From Streptomyces sp. NBC_01478 (lineage in GTDB: Bacteria > Actinomycetota > Actinomycetes > Streptomycetales > Streptomycetaceae), in NCBI RefSeq assembly GCF_036227225.1, contig NZ_CP109444.1, forward strand, positions 8,971,501-9,035,500: 64,000 nt of DNA, given 5' to 3'. Shown here one piece after another: positions 25,562 through 35,992 of the stretch. A program made the position numbers and the translations under genes. Under the pieces are notes generated by a model. The model saw only the letters and a list, made by a program, of their open reading frames with translations, did no database searches and was not told the origin of the DNA. Numbering within the stretch: position 1 is the stretch's first letter; each line of letters opens with the position of its first letter.

Positions 25562-26577
25562 CCCCGCCGCCGCTCCCGCTCGCCCACCCGGCTCGGCAGG
25601 CCCGTCAGGGAAGGGCTCGCCGCCTTGAGGTTGCGCAGGACCGGGCTGGTCTCCAGGGCGCGGACGGCGGTCAGGGTGCCGAGGCGGCGGGTGAGATAGC
25701 GGTGGAGGTCGGCCGGGTCGCGGCACAGGGCCTGGGCGACCAGGTTCGTGGGGCCGGTGGTCGCGGCGACGAAGGCCAGTTCGTCGTGACCGGACAGGGC
25801 CGTGGCGACCCGGTCCAGCTCCGCCGGCCGCACCGACATCCACAACAGCGCCCGGGTGTTGACCCCGTACAGACCGGCGTCGACCTCGACGTCGAAGAAC
25901 AGCGCACCCCCCGCCCGCAGATCGGCAAGCCGCCGCGCCACCGTCGACGGCGACCAGCCCGTCACCCGCGCCAGCTCACCCTGCGGTGCCCGTCCGTCCC
26001 GCTCCAGCGCCGCCAGCAACTCCGCGTCCCCGGGCCCTGGTCGACGCGGCAGACCCGCACCGCCGGGGTGCGCCCGCTCCCGCAGGACGCCCTGCTGCTC
26101 CGCGTCGAGCGCGTCCGCGCTGCGCCGCCAGTTCGTCGAGCCGCCCAGATACATGTGCAGCAGACAGTGCGCGGACACCGCCGTGATGCCACCGGTGCGC
26201 GGAATGTCGTGCAGGAGAAGGGAGTTGGCGCCCGAGCCGTCGGTGGGGGCGTGCACGATCGCGACGATCTCGGTGCCGCCGGAGGCGAGTTTCACCCAGG
26301 ACGTGTCCGGCCGCCGTACCAGAGCACGGGCGATGTCCTGCGCCGAGCGCGCGGCCGTCGTCAGTCGGACCAGCCACTGCGTACGGCCCGCCTGGTGCGG
26401 GTCCGTGAGACCCACGACGCGCAGCGCCGCCTCCGCGCGCAGCCGGGCATAGCGCCGGGCGACGGTCTGGGCCGAGACGTCCAGGACCGCGGCGATCCGG
26501 TTGAAGGGCGCCCGGCCGTCGATGTGCAGGGCGTGCACCAGGCCGCGGTCCAGGTCGTCCAGCGTGCCCCCGGTCAT
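25558..26577 (-). CDS. Lrp/AsnC-family regulator with two HTH halves
   Basis: This 339-residue protein is a duplicated Lrp-type regulator. The first HTH is at about residues 5-55 (DGRAPFNRIAAVLDVSAQTV) and the second at about 185-240 (DGRAPQGELARVTGWSPSTV). Each is followed by a RAM-like ligand domain. Such tandem Lrp proteins are common in actinomycetes; targets are usually adjacent, but here the neighbours are a convergent exporter and an upstream TerB gene 16 bases away. It may be co-transcribed with that TerB gene. The ligand is unknown. Confidence 0.85.
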   Translation of the reverse strand: MTGGTLDDLDRGLVHALHIDGRAPFNRIAAVLDVSAQTVARRYARLRAEAALRVVGLTDPHQAGRTQWLVRLTTAARSAQDIARALVRRPDTSWVKLASGGTEIVAIVHAPTDGSGANSLLLHDIPRTGGITAVSAHCLLHMYLGGSTNWRRSADALDAEQQGVLRERAHPGGAGLPRRPGPGDAELLAALERDGRAPQGELARVTGWSPSTVARRLADLRAGGALFFDVEVDAGLYGVNTRALLWMSVRPAELDRVATALSGHDELAFVAATTGPTNLVAQALCRDPADLHRYLTRRLGTLTAVRALETSPVLRNLKAASPSLTGLPSRVGERERRRG

Positions 26578-26593
26578 ACGGTCCGAAGGCCGG

Positions 26594-27049
26594 TCAGAGG
26601 TCGAACTCGTGCGGCGGCAGGTCGAGGGAGAAGCACGCCTCGCGGACCACGGCCTGCTCGGTCTTGTCGAAGTCGCCGTCCGCGCCGCCGATCACGATGC
26701 CGATCTGGATCACGGCACGCGCCTCGGCGGGCTTCTTCTTCGCCTTGGCGATCTCCTGGAGCACGCTGACCTTGCCGAAGGCGAAGTCGGCGGTCAGCTT
26801 GTTCAGGTTCTCGTCGAAACGGCGCTGGAGGTCCATCGCGTCGAAGTTCTGCAGCACCTCGTTGCTCGCGATGAGCTGGGCGACGCGCTGCCGCTCCGAC
26901 GGGTCGACCGTGCCGTCGGCGGCGGCCACGAGCGCGCACATCGCCATGCTCGCGTCGCGGAACGCGCCGCTCTTGAGGTCGTTCTTCTTCGCCACGAGCT
27001 GGGTCTGCATCGTCGACGCGGACTCCTTGAAACGGTCCCAGAGGGCCAT
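26594..27049 (-). CDS. TerB-family (tellurite-resistance-like) protein
   Basis: This 151-residue soluble helical protein has the TerB signature: SMAMCALVAAADGTVDPSER near residues 35-54 and GIVIGGADGDFDKTE near 115-129. The acidic residues in the two loops resemble metal- or membrane-binding sites. TerB proteins take part in stress-related complexes; the specific role here is unknown. The ATG at 27049 is preceded by a GGAG site; the ORF start at 27100 is less likely. The only linked gene is the Lrp-type regulator downstream. Confidence 0.85.
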   Translation of the reverse strand: MALWDRFKESASTMQTQLVAKKNDLKSGAFRDASMAMCALVAAADGTVDPSERQRVAQLIASNEVLQNFDAMDLQRRFDENLNKLTADFAFGKVSVLQEIAKAKKKPAEARAVIQIGIVIGGADGDFDKTEQAVVREACFSLDLPPHEFDL

Positions 27050-27192
27050 GCGAACTCCATGCGTAGTAGTCGTGCGTATACGAAATCGTGGCCGCAGCAC
27101 CGTGGAAACTCCCCGGACCGGGGAGAAGTTCCGGCCGCCTAGACTGGTGCGGTTCGTACGAACGGAACGGCCGGGGACGGGAGGCGAGGACG

Positions 27193-27549
27193 GTGGGGAC
27201 AGCCGGCAACGGCTTCGACGACCCGTCCGCCGACGTGCTCGCGGACGCCGCCGCGGCCTTCGGGCTGCTGGCCTCGCCCGCCCGGCTGCACATCGTGTGG
27301 GCGCTGGCCCAGGGCGAGAGCGATGTCACCGGGCTCGCGGAGCGGGTCGGCGGCGCGCTGCCCGCGGTCAGCCAGCACCTCACCAAACTGAAGCTCGCGG
27401 GCCTGGTCCGCTCCCGCCGCGAGGGCCGCCGCCAGGTGTACTTCGTCGACGACCCCGACGTGGTCGACGTCGTCCGGCTCGCGGTCACCCGCATCGGCGC
27501 CCGCGCCGACCGGACCGGCCTGCCCGCCCCCCGTCTCCGTGGCCTCTGA
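27193..27549 (+). CDS. ArsR-family transcriptional regulator
   Basis: This 118-residue winged-HTH repressor has the core LASPARLHIVWALAQGESDV at about 25-44, the recognition region ALPAVSQHLTKLKLAGLVRS near 55-75, and a wing with REGRRQVYFVDD. I see no alpha3N CxC metal site or other Cys in the predicted protein, so sensing may be by another site. The GTG at 27193 has CGAGGA directly upstream. The gene overlaps the start of the P-type ATPase gene by 11 bases, so it probably regulates that pump. Confidence 0.88.
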   Translation: MGTAGNGFDDPSADVLADAAAAFGLLASPARLHIVWALAQGESDVTGLAERVGGALPAVSQHLTKLKLAGLVRSRREGRRQVYFVDDPDVVDVVRLAVTRIGARADRTGLPAPRLRGL

Positions 27550-30016
27550 CACCGCCGACCACCGGCACACCCCGCTCCAGGTGCTACGGCACCTGGACAC
27601 CGGCCCGCGCGGACTGACCGACCCGGAGGCCGCGGTACGGCTCGCGGCGACCGGCGAGAACACGGTTCCCCGCCGCCGTACGCCCTCCTGGCCCCGCCTC
27701 TTCCTGCGCAGTCTGCGCGACCCCTTCACCGCCGTACTGCTCGGTCTCGGCCTGGTCTCGGCGCTCGTCGCCTCCTGGGGCACCGCCGCGGTGATCCTCG
27801 CGCTGGTCGCGGTGAGCTGTGTGCTGCGCGCGAGCGGGGAACACCGGGCCGACCGCTCCCTGCACGGCCTGCGCGAGCTGGTCGGCTCGACCGCCTGCGT
27901 GCTGCGCCGCACGGACGAGGGGGCGCCGGTACGGGCCCGGGAGACACCGGTCGCCGAGCTGGTGCCGGGCGATGTGGTCCGGCTCGGGCCCGGCGACCTC
28001 GTCCCCGCGGACGTACGACTGCTGCGCGCGACCGGGCTGACCGTGCACCAGGCCGCACTCACCGGCGAGTCCGCGCCGGTCGCCAAGGCCGCCGTGGAGC
28101 TGCCCGGGGCGGCGGACGAAGGGCCGTTCGCGCAGCCGCAGTTGTGCTTCCAGGGCAGCGGTGTCGTCTCGGGCAGCGCCACGGCGGTCGTGCTGGCGAC
28201 GGGGGCACGGACCCGGTTCGCGGCCGTGCGGGAAGGGCCGGTGCGGCGGGAGGCGAGCGCGTTCGACCGGTCCGTGCACGGCATCTCCTGGGTGCTGATC
28301 CGGTTCATGCTGCTCACGCCCCCGCTGGTCCTCATGGCCAACGCGGCGCTGCGCGGCCGGGGGCTGGCGACGCTGCCGTTCGCCGTCGCGGTGGCGGTCG
28401 GGCTGACCCCCGAGATGCTCCCGGTGATCGTCACGACCTGCCTCGCGCGCGGGGCCGCGCTGCTCTCGCGTACGCACGGCGTCGTCGTCAGACGGCTGCC
28501 CGCGCTGCACGACCTGGGTGCCGTGGACGTGCTCTGCCTCGACAAGACCGGCACGCTCACCCAGGACCGCCCGGTCGTGGAACGCGCCCTCGGCCCCGAC
28601 GGCCGCGACGACCCGGACGTCCTGGACCTGGCCGCCGCAGCCGCCTGGTGGACCCTCCAACTCGCCGAGGCACCCACGCCGGACGCCCTCGACGAGGCGC
28701 TGCTGGCGGCGGCGGGACCGGTGGGGGAGGAGTACGACGGGGTCGGTGCCGTGCCCTTCGATCCGGTACGGCGGCTCGCCACGGCGGTGGTGCGCGGCGC
28801 GGTCCTCGGCACGCACACGCTGATCGTGAAGGGCGCGGTGGAGGACGTACTGGAGCGGTGTGTGCTGGACGGGGGTGAGCGCGACCGGCTGCTGGGGCTG
28901 GCCGAGCGGGAGGCGGGGTCCGGGCTGCGACTCCTGGCGGTCGCCACCGCCGAACGTCCCGCACGCGCGCGTGACTACGGCCCGGCCGATGAACGGGGCC
29001 TGGTCTTCCGGGGGTTGGTGACGTTCCACGACGCCCTGAACCCGGACGCTCCGGAGGCGTTGCGCGCGCTGCTCGACCTGGGCATCGGCGTGCGGATCCT
29101 CACGGGCGACCATCCGGCCACGGCGGCGCGGGTGTGCCGGGAGCTGGGGCTGGCGCCGGGGGAGGTGCGGGTCTCCGCCCGCCGCACTCCCCAGGACAAG
29201 GCCCGCGCGGTCGCCGCCCTGCGCGCGGCCGGACACACCGTCGGCTTCCTCGGGGACGGTCTCAACGACGTGCCCGCGCTGCGCGCCGCCGACGTCGGTA
29301 TCGCACCGCGAGCCGCCGTGGACGTGGCGCGGGAGGCCGCCGACGTCGTGCTGGCCGGCAAGGACCTCGCCGCGATCCGGCACGCGGTCACGGCCGGGCG
29401 GCACAGCGGCGCGAACATCGCCTCGTATCTGCGGATCACGCTCTCCTCGAACCTCGGCAACGTCATCGCGATGCTCGCCGCCGGTCTGCTGCTGCCCTTC
29501 CTGCCGATGCTCCCGGCGCAGGTGCTCGCCCAGAACCTGTGCTTCGACGCGGCCCAACTGGCCTTCGCCTACGACCGTCCCGGCGCGGAGGCGCTGCGCC
29601 GCCCGACGGCGCTGCGGCCGCGGGCGTTCCTCCGCTGCATCGCGGGGTTCGGGGTGCTGAACGCGGTCGCGGACCTGGCGACGTTCGCGGTGCTGGCACT
29701 GGCGCTGCGCGGTCCCGACGCCGTGGACGACGAGGTGTTGTTCCACTCGGCCTGGTTCACGGAGAACCTGCTCACCCAGGCACTGGTGATGCTGCTCCTG
29801 CGAACCAGGGGCGGTACACCGGGTCCGGTGGGGCGAGCCGCCGCCGCGCTCGCCGCCGTAGGAGCCCTGCTGCCCCTGAGCCCGCTGGGCGCGCCGCTGG
29901 GCATGACCGGCCTGGCGGTCCCTTACTACGTCCTCCTGGCAGCCGTGCTCGGTCTGTATGCCCTGGCCCTGAGGGGTCTGCGCTCCACCTCTGGGTTGTA
30001 CAGTTGCGCAACATAG
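27539..30016 (+). CDS. mgtA: P-type ATPase, MgtA-like (P3B) magnesium transporter
   Basis: This 825-residue membrane ATPase has actuator TGES near residue 175, the transmembrane signature GLTPEMLPVIVTTCLARGA characteristic of MgtA/MgtB, phosphorylation site DKTGTLTQD at 335-343, and hinge GDGLNDVPAL near 573. It therefore most resembles Mg2+ importers rather than CPx heavy-metal pumps. The GTG start lies inside the ArsR gene and must be translationally coupled. Regulation of an MgtA-like pump by an ArsR protein is not the textbook arrangement, so the ion assignment is family-based only. Confidence 0.85.
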   Translation: MASDTADHRHTPLQVLRHLDTGPRGLTDPEAAVRLAATGENTVPRRRTPSWPRLFLRSLRDPFTAVLLGLGLVSALVASWGTAAVILALVAVSCVLRASGEHRADRSLHGLRELVGSTACVLRRTDEGAPVRARETPVAELVPGDVVRLGPGDLVPADVRLLRATGLTVHQAALTGESAPVAKAAVELPGAADEGPFAQPQLCFQGSGVVSGSATAVVLATGARTRFAAVREGPVRREASAFDRSVHGISWVLIRFMLLTPPLVLMANAALRGRGLATLPFAVAVAVGLTPEMLPVIVTTCLARGAALLSRTHGVVVRRLPALHDLGAVDVLCLDKTGTLTQDRPVVERALGPDGRDDPDVLDLAAAAAWWTLQLAEAPTPDALDEALLAAAGPVGEEYDGVGAVPFDPVRRLATAVVRGAVLGTHTLIVKGAVEDVLERCVLDGGERDRLLGLAEREAGSGLRLLAVATAERPARARDYGPADERGLVFRGLVTFHDALNPDAPEALRALLDLGIGVRILTGDHPATAARVCRELGLAPGEVRVSARRTPQDKARAVAALRAAGHTVGFLGDGLNDVPALRAADVGIAPRAAVDVAREAADVVLAGKDLAAIRHAVTAGRHSGANIASYLRITLSSNLGNVIAMLAAGLLLPFLPMLPAQVLAQNLCFDAAQLAFAYDRPGAEALRRPTALRPRAFLRCIAGFGVLNAVADLATFAVLALALRGPDAVDDEVLFHSAWFTENLLTQALVMLLLRTRGGTPGPVGRAAAALAAVGALLPLSPLGAPLGMTGLAVPYYVLLAAVLGLYALALRGLRSTSGLYSCAT

Positions 30017-30023
30017 CAACTGT
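30000..30023. promoter_or_regulatory. Nested palindromes at the mgtA-tatA junction
   Basis: acagttgc (30000-30007) and gcaactgt (30016-30023) are exact inverted repeats with an 8-base spacer, and gttgcgcaac (30003-30012) is a perfect 10-bp palindrome within it. It overlaps the ATPase stop and lies about 30-50 bases before the tatA start, an operator-like position. Confidence 0.4.
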
Positions 30024-30051
30024 CGTGTGACGGAAGAGGGAGGGCGAGGCC

Positions 30052-30309
30052 GTGCTCCGCAACGGACTGGAACCTTGGCACCTGCTGGTCGTGGCGATCG
30101 TCGTCATCCTGCTGTTCGGCTCGAAGAAACTCCCGGAGGCCGCGCGCGGACTGGGCAAGTCCATGCGCATCCTCAAGAGCGAGGCGAAGGCGATGAAGGA
30201 GGAGGACGCCGTGGCGACCCCGGCATCGGTACGGCCGACCACGGCCTACGCCGAGGCGGAGCCGTCCCCGGTGACCACGTCCACGGAGCCGCCCGCGACC
30301 GCGCACTGA
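30052..30309 (+). CDS. tatA: Sec-independent protein translocase TatA/E-type protein
   Basis: This 85-residue protein has one N-terminal membrane segment (about 8-24), the FG element (LLFGSKKLPEAARGLGKSM at about 21-39) and an amphipathic helix, followed by a Pro/Thr-rich tail. This is the standard TatA architecture for the pore-forming subunit of twin-arginine export. The GTG at 30052 follows a GAGGGAGGGCGAG stretch. It is not linked to tatB or tatC here, so it is probably a second or stand-alone TatA. Confidence 0.88.
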   Translation: MLRNGLEPWHLLVVAIVVILLFGSKKLPEAARGLGKSMRILKSEAKAMKEEDAVATPASVRPTTAYAEAEPSPVTTSTEPPATAH

Positions 30310-30324
30310 GCCCACCGACACGTC

Positions 30325-30348
30325 GGGCCCCGGCGGTCGCCGGGGCCC
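30325..30348. terminator. GC-rich hairpin between convergent tatA and DUF6114 genes
   Basis: gggccccggcg (30325-30335) and cgccggggccc (30338-30348) are exact complements, giving about a 10-bp stem with a 4-base loop between two convergent genes. Confidence 0.7.
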
Positions 30349-30358
30349 GGGGGACGGG

Positions 30359-30799
30359 TCAGGACTGGGGCTGGAGGGACTCCGTGGTCTTCTTCGCCTC
30401 GCGCTTGCGGCGGCGGCGCTCCGAGCGCGGCTCCTGGTCGGGCAGCCAGCCGAACGTCATGCAGCTTCCCACGATGCCCAGCAGCAGCCCGATGAAGAAG
30501 CCGCCGAGGTTCGAGGTGACCCAGCTCCCGAGGGAGCAGAGGATCCCGACGATCGAGTAGAACAGCCGCTGGCCCGGGCTGAAGAGGACCAGCAGTCCGC
30601 ACAGCATCATCATCACGGGGAGCAGGTAGCCGCTCAGGCCCTGCATCCCGATGTGCATCGCGACCTTCAGCGACACCTTCTCCGTGAGCAGGATCTCCGC
30701 CCCGCCCAGGGTGAGCAACAGCCCGCCCCAGAACGGACGGCGGGCCCGCCAGCGCCGGAAGGCGGGCCCGTTCCCCTGCGGTGGCAGGTTCTCCGACAT
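30359..30799 (-). CDS. DUF6114 membrane protein
   Basis: This 146-residue protein has four hydrophobic segments between about residues 22 and 118 and a basic C-terminus (RSERRRRKREAKK), consistent with a small cytoplasmic membrane protein. Function is unknown. The ATG at 30799 shares its A with the TGA stop of the DUF6230 gene, so the two are coupled; the pair recurs together in streptomycetes and probably acts as a unit. Confidence 0.75.
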   Translation of the reverse strand: MSENLPPQGNGPAFRRWRARRPFWGGLLLTLGGAEILLTEKVSLKVAMHIGMQGLSGYLLPVMMMLCGLLVLFSPGQRLFYSIVGILCSLGSWVTSNLGGFFIGLLLGIVGSCMTFGWLPDQEPRSERRRRKREAKKTTESLQPQS

Positions 30800-31482
30800 C
30801 AGCAACCCGAGTCGCTGAAGCTGAGCTTGAGGCCCGGCAGCTTGAACACACCCGCCGTGGTGGCGTAGTTGGTCTGCCGCAGGTTGTCGATGTGCACGGT
30901 GTCGGACTGCTGGCTGAAGACGCCCGGCTTGCCCTGCACGCCCGCCTTGGTCAGCTTGCTGGCGTCGTTGCCGATCTCGATGTTGCCGAAGGTCGCGTCA
31001 CCCGACAGTTGCGTCGAGTCCGTGGTCAGATCGGTCGCCGTCACCTTCGTCGCGCCGCTGCCCGCCTTGATGAGCAGGTTGATGCCGCCGAGGTCGACGC
31101 TCTGGCAGAGGCTGTCGAGCGTCGCGGTCTTGATGGCGGAGGTCATGACCAGCACCTGCCCACCGGTGTCACCCTCGTTCGGGCTGTTCTTGATCATGTT
31201 GTCGAGGTCGCCGAACTGCTCGAAGCCCTGGCCGTCGAGCGACTTGGCGGTGACCGTGAACGGCATGCCCGAGATCTCGAACTGCACCCCCAGGGCACCC
31301 TGCGCGGTGAGCACCGCGAGGGCCGCGGCGGCCAGTGTGGCCGGCACCGCCATGATCGCGGCACGGCGCAGCCGGACCTGACCGCGTCTTTCGGGCCCCT
31401 CGGCGGTCGCGGGTACGGAACCGCTTTCCGGCTGCTCAGGGGTGTTTCCGTTGGACGGGTTGGCGTCCGAGGGTGAAGCCAT
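30799..31482 (-). CDS. DUF6230 family protein, membrane-anchored or secreted
   Basis: This 227-residue protein has a hydrophilic N-terminus of about 35 residues, one membrane segment (about 36-58), then an extracytoplasmic beta-rich domain ending in SFSDSGC. Some relatives were once annotated as cholesterol esterase, but I see no catalytic GxSxG, so that label is unsupported. The ATG at 31482 has GGGAG 6 bases upstream; 31494 is the alternative. Coupled to the DUF6114 gene. Three GTTAC copies (31607, 31633, 31643 on the plus strand) lie in its promoter region and could be a regulator's sites. Confidence 0.75.
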   Translation of the reverse strand: MASPSDANPSNGNTPEQPESGSVPATAEGPERRGQVRLRRAAIMAVPATLAAAALAVLTAQGALGVQFEISGMPFTVTAKSLDGQGFEQFGDLDNMIKNSPNEGDTGGQVLVMTSAIKTATLDSLCQSVDLGGINLLIKAGSGATKVTATDLTTDSTQLSGDATFGNIEIGNDASKLTKAGVQGKPGVFSQQSDTVHIDNLRQTNYATTAGVFKLPGLKLSFSDSGC

Positions 31483-32827
<1,345 letters not shown>

Positions 32828-32881
32828 GGCCGGTCTTCACCGACTTAGGAGCACAGCAAGTAGGGCCTGTACGCGTCGAGT

Positions 32882-33826
32882 TCAGCGTCGACGCAGTCGC
32901 AGGGCCAGGGCGGCGCCCCCGGTGAGCACCAGCACCGCGGCGGCGCCGCCCGCCATCATGGGCGCCGAAGGGCCGCCCGAACCGGCGTCGGTGTCGGACG
33001 CCACCGGACTGCTGCCCGGCGCGGTGCTCTCCCCGGCGGGGGACGCCTTCTGTGCCGTGGCGGATGCCGGGGCCTTGGCCGAACTGCTCGCGGCAGCGGG
33101 GGACTTGGCCGCGGACGACGACGGGCTCGCCGTCTTCCCCTTCGAACCGGCCGTCCCTGTCGTGGGCGTCGGCGAAGCGGCGCCGCCGCCGGGGAACACG
33201 ACGTCCGAGCACGAGTAATAGGTGTCCTCGCTACTGCTGTTCTGCCAGATGGTGTAGATCAGTTGGCGCCCGGTGCGGCCCGTCGGCAGCGTCGCCTTGA
33301 TGCGGTACGCGCCGCCGGTCAGCGGCGGGTCCTTCACCTCGGCGAACGGCTGCGTCGCCAGCTCGGACCAGATGAGCGGCTTCGCCGGGTCGTAACCGGC
33401 CTTCGTCAGATACAACTTGAACGTGCCGGCGTGCGCGATCGTCGACGCGTACGTCATCGTCAGCTTCGCCCCGGGAGTCAGCCGCGTCGACGGCCAGTCG
33501 GTACGGGCGAGGTCGAGCCCCTTGTAGTCGGCCAGACCACCGCTGCACAGCTTCCCGTCGGGGATCAACTGCCGGTCCCGCCCGTTGATGTCGGGGACCC
33601 GGAGGTTGTCCCAGTAGGTGAAGGGCGCTCCGTTCGCCGCCACGGCCGCCTTGCAGGCCGCCGACCCGGCCGCGCTGCCGCCCTGCGGCGAGCAGGCGTA
33701 CACCCGGCTGACCGGATACGTCGGCGCCCCGTGCGCCTGCGCCGGACCCGCCGCCCAGACGGTGAGCAGCAGCGGGGCCATGGCGGCGGCCGCCATGGCA
33801 GTGCGATGTGCGGTCATCCGGGACAT
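32882..33826 (-). CDS. AA10 lytic polysaccharide monooxygenase, membrane-anchored
   Basis: This 314-residue secreted copper enzyme oxidatively cleaves chitin or cellulose. The signal peptide ends at QA31 and the mature chain starts HGAPTYPVSR, giving the N-terminal His of the copper histidine brace. The second His is probably in STIAHAGTFKLY. The catalytic domain covers about 32-215, followed by a Ser/Ala/Pro linker and a C-terminal hydrophobic helix (about 290-309) with a positive tail (LRLRRR). It is therefore tethered to the membrane or wall rather than carrying a carbohydrate module. I see no LPxTG sortase motif. The ATG at 33826 is 9 bases after GAGGAG. Confidence 0.85.
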   Translation of the reverse strand: MSRMTAHRTAMAAAAMAPLLLTVWAAGPAQAHGAPTYPVSRVYACSPQGGSAAGSAACKAAVAANGAPFTYWDNLRVPDINGRDRQLIPDGKLCSGGLADYKGLDLARTDWPSTRLTPGAKLTMTYASTIAHAGTFKLYLTKAGYDPAKPLIWSELATQPFAEVKDPPLTGGAYRIKATLPTGRTGRQLIYTIWQNSSSEDTYYSCSDVVFPGGGAASPTPTTGTAGSKGKTASPSSSAAKSPAAASSSAKAPASATAQKASPAGESTAPGSSPVASDTDAGSGGPSAPMMAGGAAAVLVLTGGAALALRLRRR

Positions 33827-34174
33827 CCGGAACGTCTCCTCGGCCGGCGCGGCAACGGTCTGTTCGTGCAATACGGGAACCAGGCCCGGCGCGTTCAGTC
33901 CGTCCTCTTCGGCCGTTCCCTCGCCGCGAATAGGGAGGTATCCGGTCAACTCCCCAATACCTAGGGGTGATTTCCGGCCTGATCGAGGGTTTCCCCCGTA
34001 TCCGTATGACCTTCTCTTTGCCTATCGTTTGGCCACAGGTGACCCACAGGCAACCCCTGTCGAGGCAACCGCCCGCGCCCGGCGCTCTCTGGATCGACCC
34101 CCCGCCGCTTCGACGACGAAGCGAATCGACCGCCGCTCCGCGCTGCTTGGAGTTCGGCCACGAAAGGCAAGCCC
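33827..34174. promoter_or_regulatory. 348-base divergent region between LPMO and subtilase genes
   Basis: No gene is seen. It contains a CCTAGG palindrome near 33960 and a near-duplicate cacaggtgac / cacaggcaac around 34034-34053 before the subtilase. It must hold the promoters of both secreted enzymes. I cannot assign -10/-35 elements with confidence and found no DasR-like site. Confidence 0.35.
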
Positions 34175-35992
34175 TTGCGCACTCCCACGGCATTCCCCAC
34201 CGGACGGACCCTGATATCCGTCGCCGCGGTCTCCGCGGCCCTTCTCGCCACGGCCGCCACCTCGGTCGCCGTCGCCCAGGAACCCCCCGTCCAGGCCACC
34301 GCACCGGCCCTCGCCGGGCAGACCGAGGCCGCCCCCGGCACCCTCGCCGAGCGACTCATCGTCGGTTACAAGTCCGGTGCGGCGGAGGCGAGTTCGAACC
34401 GGGCCGCCGAGGCCGACGCCACCGCCAAGGGCGAGGAGACCGGCGAGAGCGTCGACTTCCAGCGCCGCCTCGGCACCGGCGCCGCCCTCGTCGGCCTCGG
34501 CGACGCGCACAGCACGACCGAAGTCGCCGACGTCATCGCCGAGTTCAAGGCCGACCCGCAGGTCTCCTACGTCGTACCGGACCGGCTGAACACCCCGCAG
34601 GCCGACCCGAACGACACCGAGTACGCCAAGCAGTGGGACCTCTTCGAGTCCACGGCCGGCATGAACGTGCCCGCCGCGTGGCCGACTTCGACCGGCAGCG
34701 GTGTCACCGTCGCGGTCATCGACACCGGCTACGTCACCCACTCCGACCTCGCCGCGAACATCGTCGCCGGCTACGACTTCATCACCGACACCGCCGTCTC
34801 GGTCGACGGCGACGGCCGCGACAGCAACCCGGCCGACCCCGGCGACTACTACGCGGCGAACGAGTGCGGCACGGGCATCGGGGCGAGCAACTCCTCCTGG
34901 CACGGCACGCATGTGGCCGGCACCATCGCCGCCGTCACCAACAACAGCAAGGGCATCGCGGGCATCGCCTACGGCGCGAAGATCTCTCCGCTGCGCGTCC
35001 TCGGCAAGTGCGGCGGCTACGACTCCGACATCATCGACGCCATCACCTGGGCGTCCGGCGGCACCGTCTCCGGCGTCCCCGCCAACGGCAACATCGCCAA
35101 GGTCATCAACATGAGCCTGGGCGGCGACGGCGCCTGCACCTCGGCCACCCAGAGCGCGATCACCGCCGCGGTGAACCGCGGCACCACGGTCGTCGTGGCC
35201 GCCGGCAACGACAACGACAACGTCGCCAACCACTCGCCGGGCAACTGCGCGAACGTCATCTCGGTCGCGGCCACCAACCGCGCCGGCGCCAAGGCGTCCT
35301 ACTCCAACTACGGTTCCGGCGTGGACATTTCGGCTCCCGGCGGCCAGACCAGCACCGGCACCGCCAACGGCATCTACTCCACGCTGAACTCCGGCACCAA
35401 GACGCCGTCCACCGAGTCGTACGCCTACTACCAGGGCACCAGCATGGCCACCCCGCACATCGCGGGCCTGGTCGCGCTCATGAAGTCGGCGAACTCCTCG
35501 CTCACCCCGGCCCAGATCGAGTCGGCCATCAAGACCAACGCCCGTGCCCTGCCCGGCAGTTGCTCCGGCGGCTGCGGCGCGGGACTCGCGGACGCGGCCA
35601 AGACCGTCCAGGCCGTGAGCAGCAGCGGCGGCGGTACGACGACGGGGGCGACCTTCTCCAGCACCGCCGCCGTGGCCGTTCCCGACGCGGGCTCGGCCGT
35701 GGAGTCCTCGATCGCCGTCAGCGGCCGCACCGGCAACGCGCCTTCGGCCCTCCAGGTCGGCGTCGACATCACCCACACCTACCGTGGCGACCTCGTCCTC
35801 GACCTGGTGGCGCCGGACGGTTCGACGTACCGCCTCAAGGCCGCGAGCACCTCGGACTCCGCCGACGACGTCAAGACCACCTACACGGTGGACGCGTCCG
35901 GTGAGACCGCCAACGGCACCTGGAAGCTGCGCGTCCAGGACACCGCCGCGCAGGACACCGGGACCCTCAACAGTTGGACGCTCACCTTCTGA
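34175..35992 (+). CDS. Secreted S8 subtilisin-like serine protease with P-domain
   Basis: This 605-residue pre-pro-enzyme has a signal peptide (about 1-34) and an inhibitor I9 propeptide (about 55-140). The catalytic domain has Asp183 (VAVIDTGYVTHSDL), His243 (SSWHGTHVAGTIAA), oxyanion Asn345 (VVAAGNDNDN) and Ser423 (GTSMATPHIAG), all intact. A C-terminal proprotein-convertase P-like domain spans about 500-605. It probably degrades extracellular protein and could be a target of SSI-type inhibitors such as the one at 53445. The TTG start is inferred from the signal peptide and an AAAGG site upstream. Confidence 0.9.
   Translation: MRTPTAFPTGRTLISVAAVSAALLATAATSVAVAQEPPVQATAPALAGQTEAAPGTLAERLIVGYKSGAAEASSNRAAEADATAKGEETGESVDFQRRLGTGAALVGLGDAHSTTEVADVIAEFKADPQVSYVVPDRLNTPQADPNDTEYAKQWDLFESTAGMNVPAAWPTSTGSGVTVAVIDTGYVTHSDLAANIVAGYDFITDTAVSVDGDGRDSNPADPGDYYAANECGTGIGASNSSWHGTHVAGTIAAVTNNSKGIAGIAYGAKISPLRVLGKCGGYDSDIIDAITWASGGTVSGVPANGNIAKVINMSLGGDGACTSATQSAITAAVNRGTTVVVAAGNDNDNVANHSPGNCANVISVAATNRAGAKASYSNYGSGVDISAPGGQTSTGTANGIYSTLNSGTKTPSTESYAYYQGTSMATPHIAGLVALMKSANSSLTPAQIESAIKTNARALPGSCSGGCGAGLADAAKTVQAVSSSGGGTTTGATFSSTAAVAVPDAGSAVESSIAVSGRTGNAPSALQVGVDITHTYRGDLVLDLVAPDGSTYRLKAASTSDSADDVKTTYTVDASGETANGTWKLRVQDTAAQDTGTLNSWTLTF

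Noticed and set aside
30799..31482. Cholesterol esterase function for the DUF6230 protein
   Set aside because: No GxSxG nucleophile elbow or lipase motif is visible; the old label appears to be annotation drift.
32882..33215. Sortase-anchored form of the LPMO
   Set aside because: The C-terminus has a hydrophobic helix and basic tail but no LPxTG or LAxTG motif.
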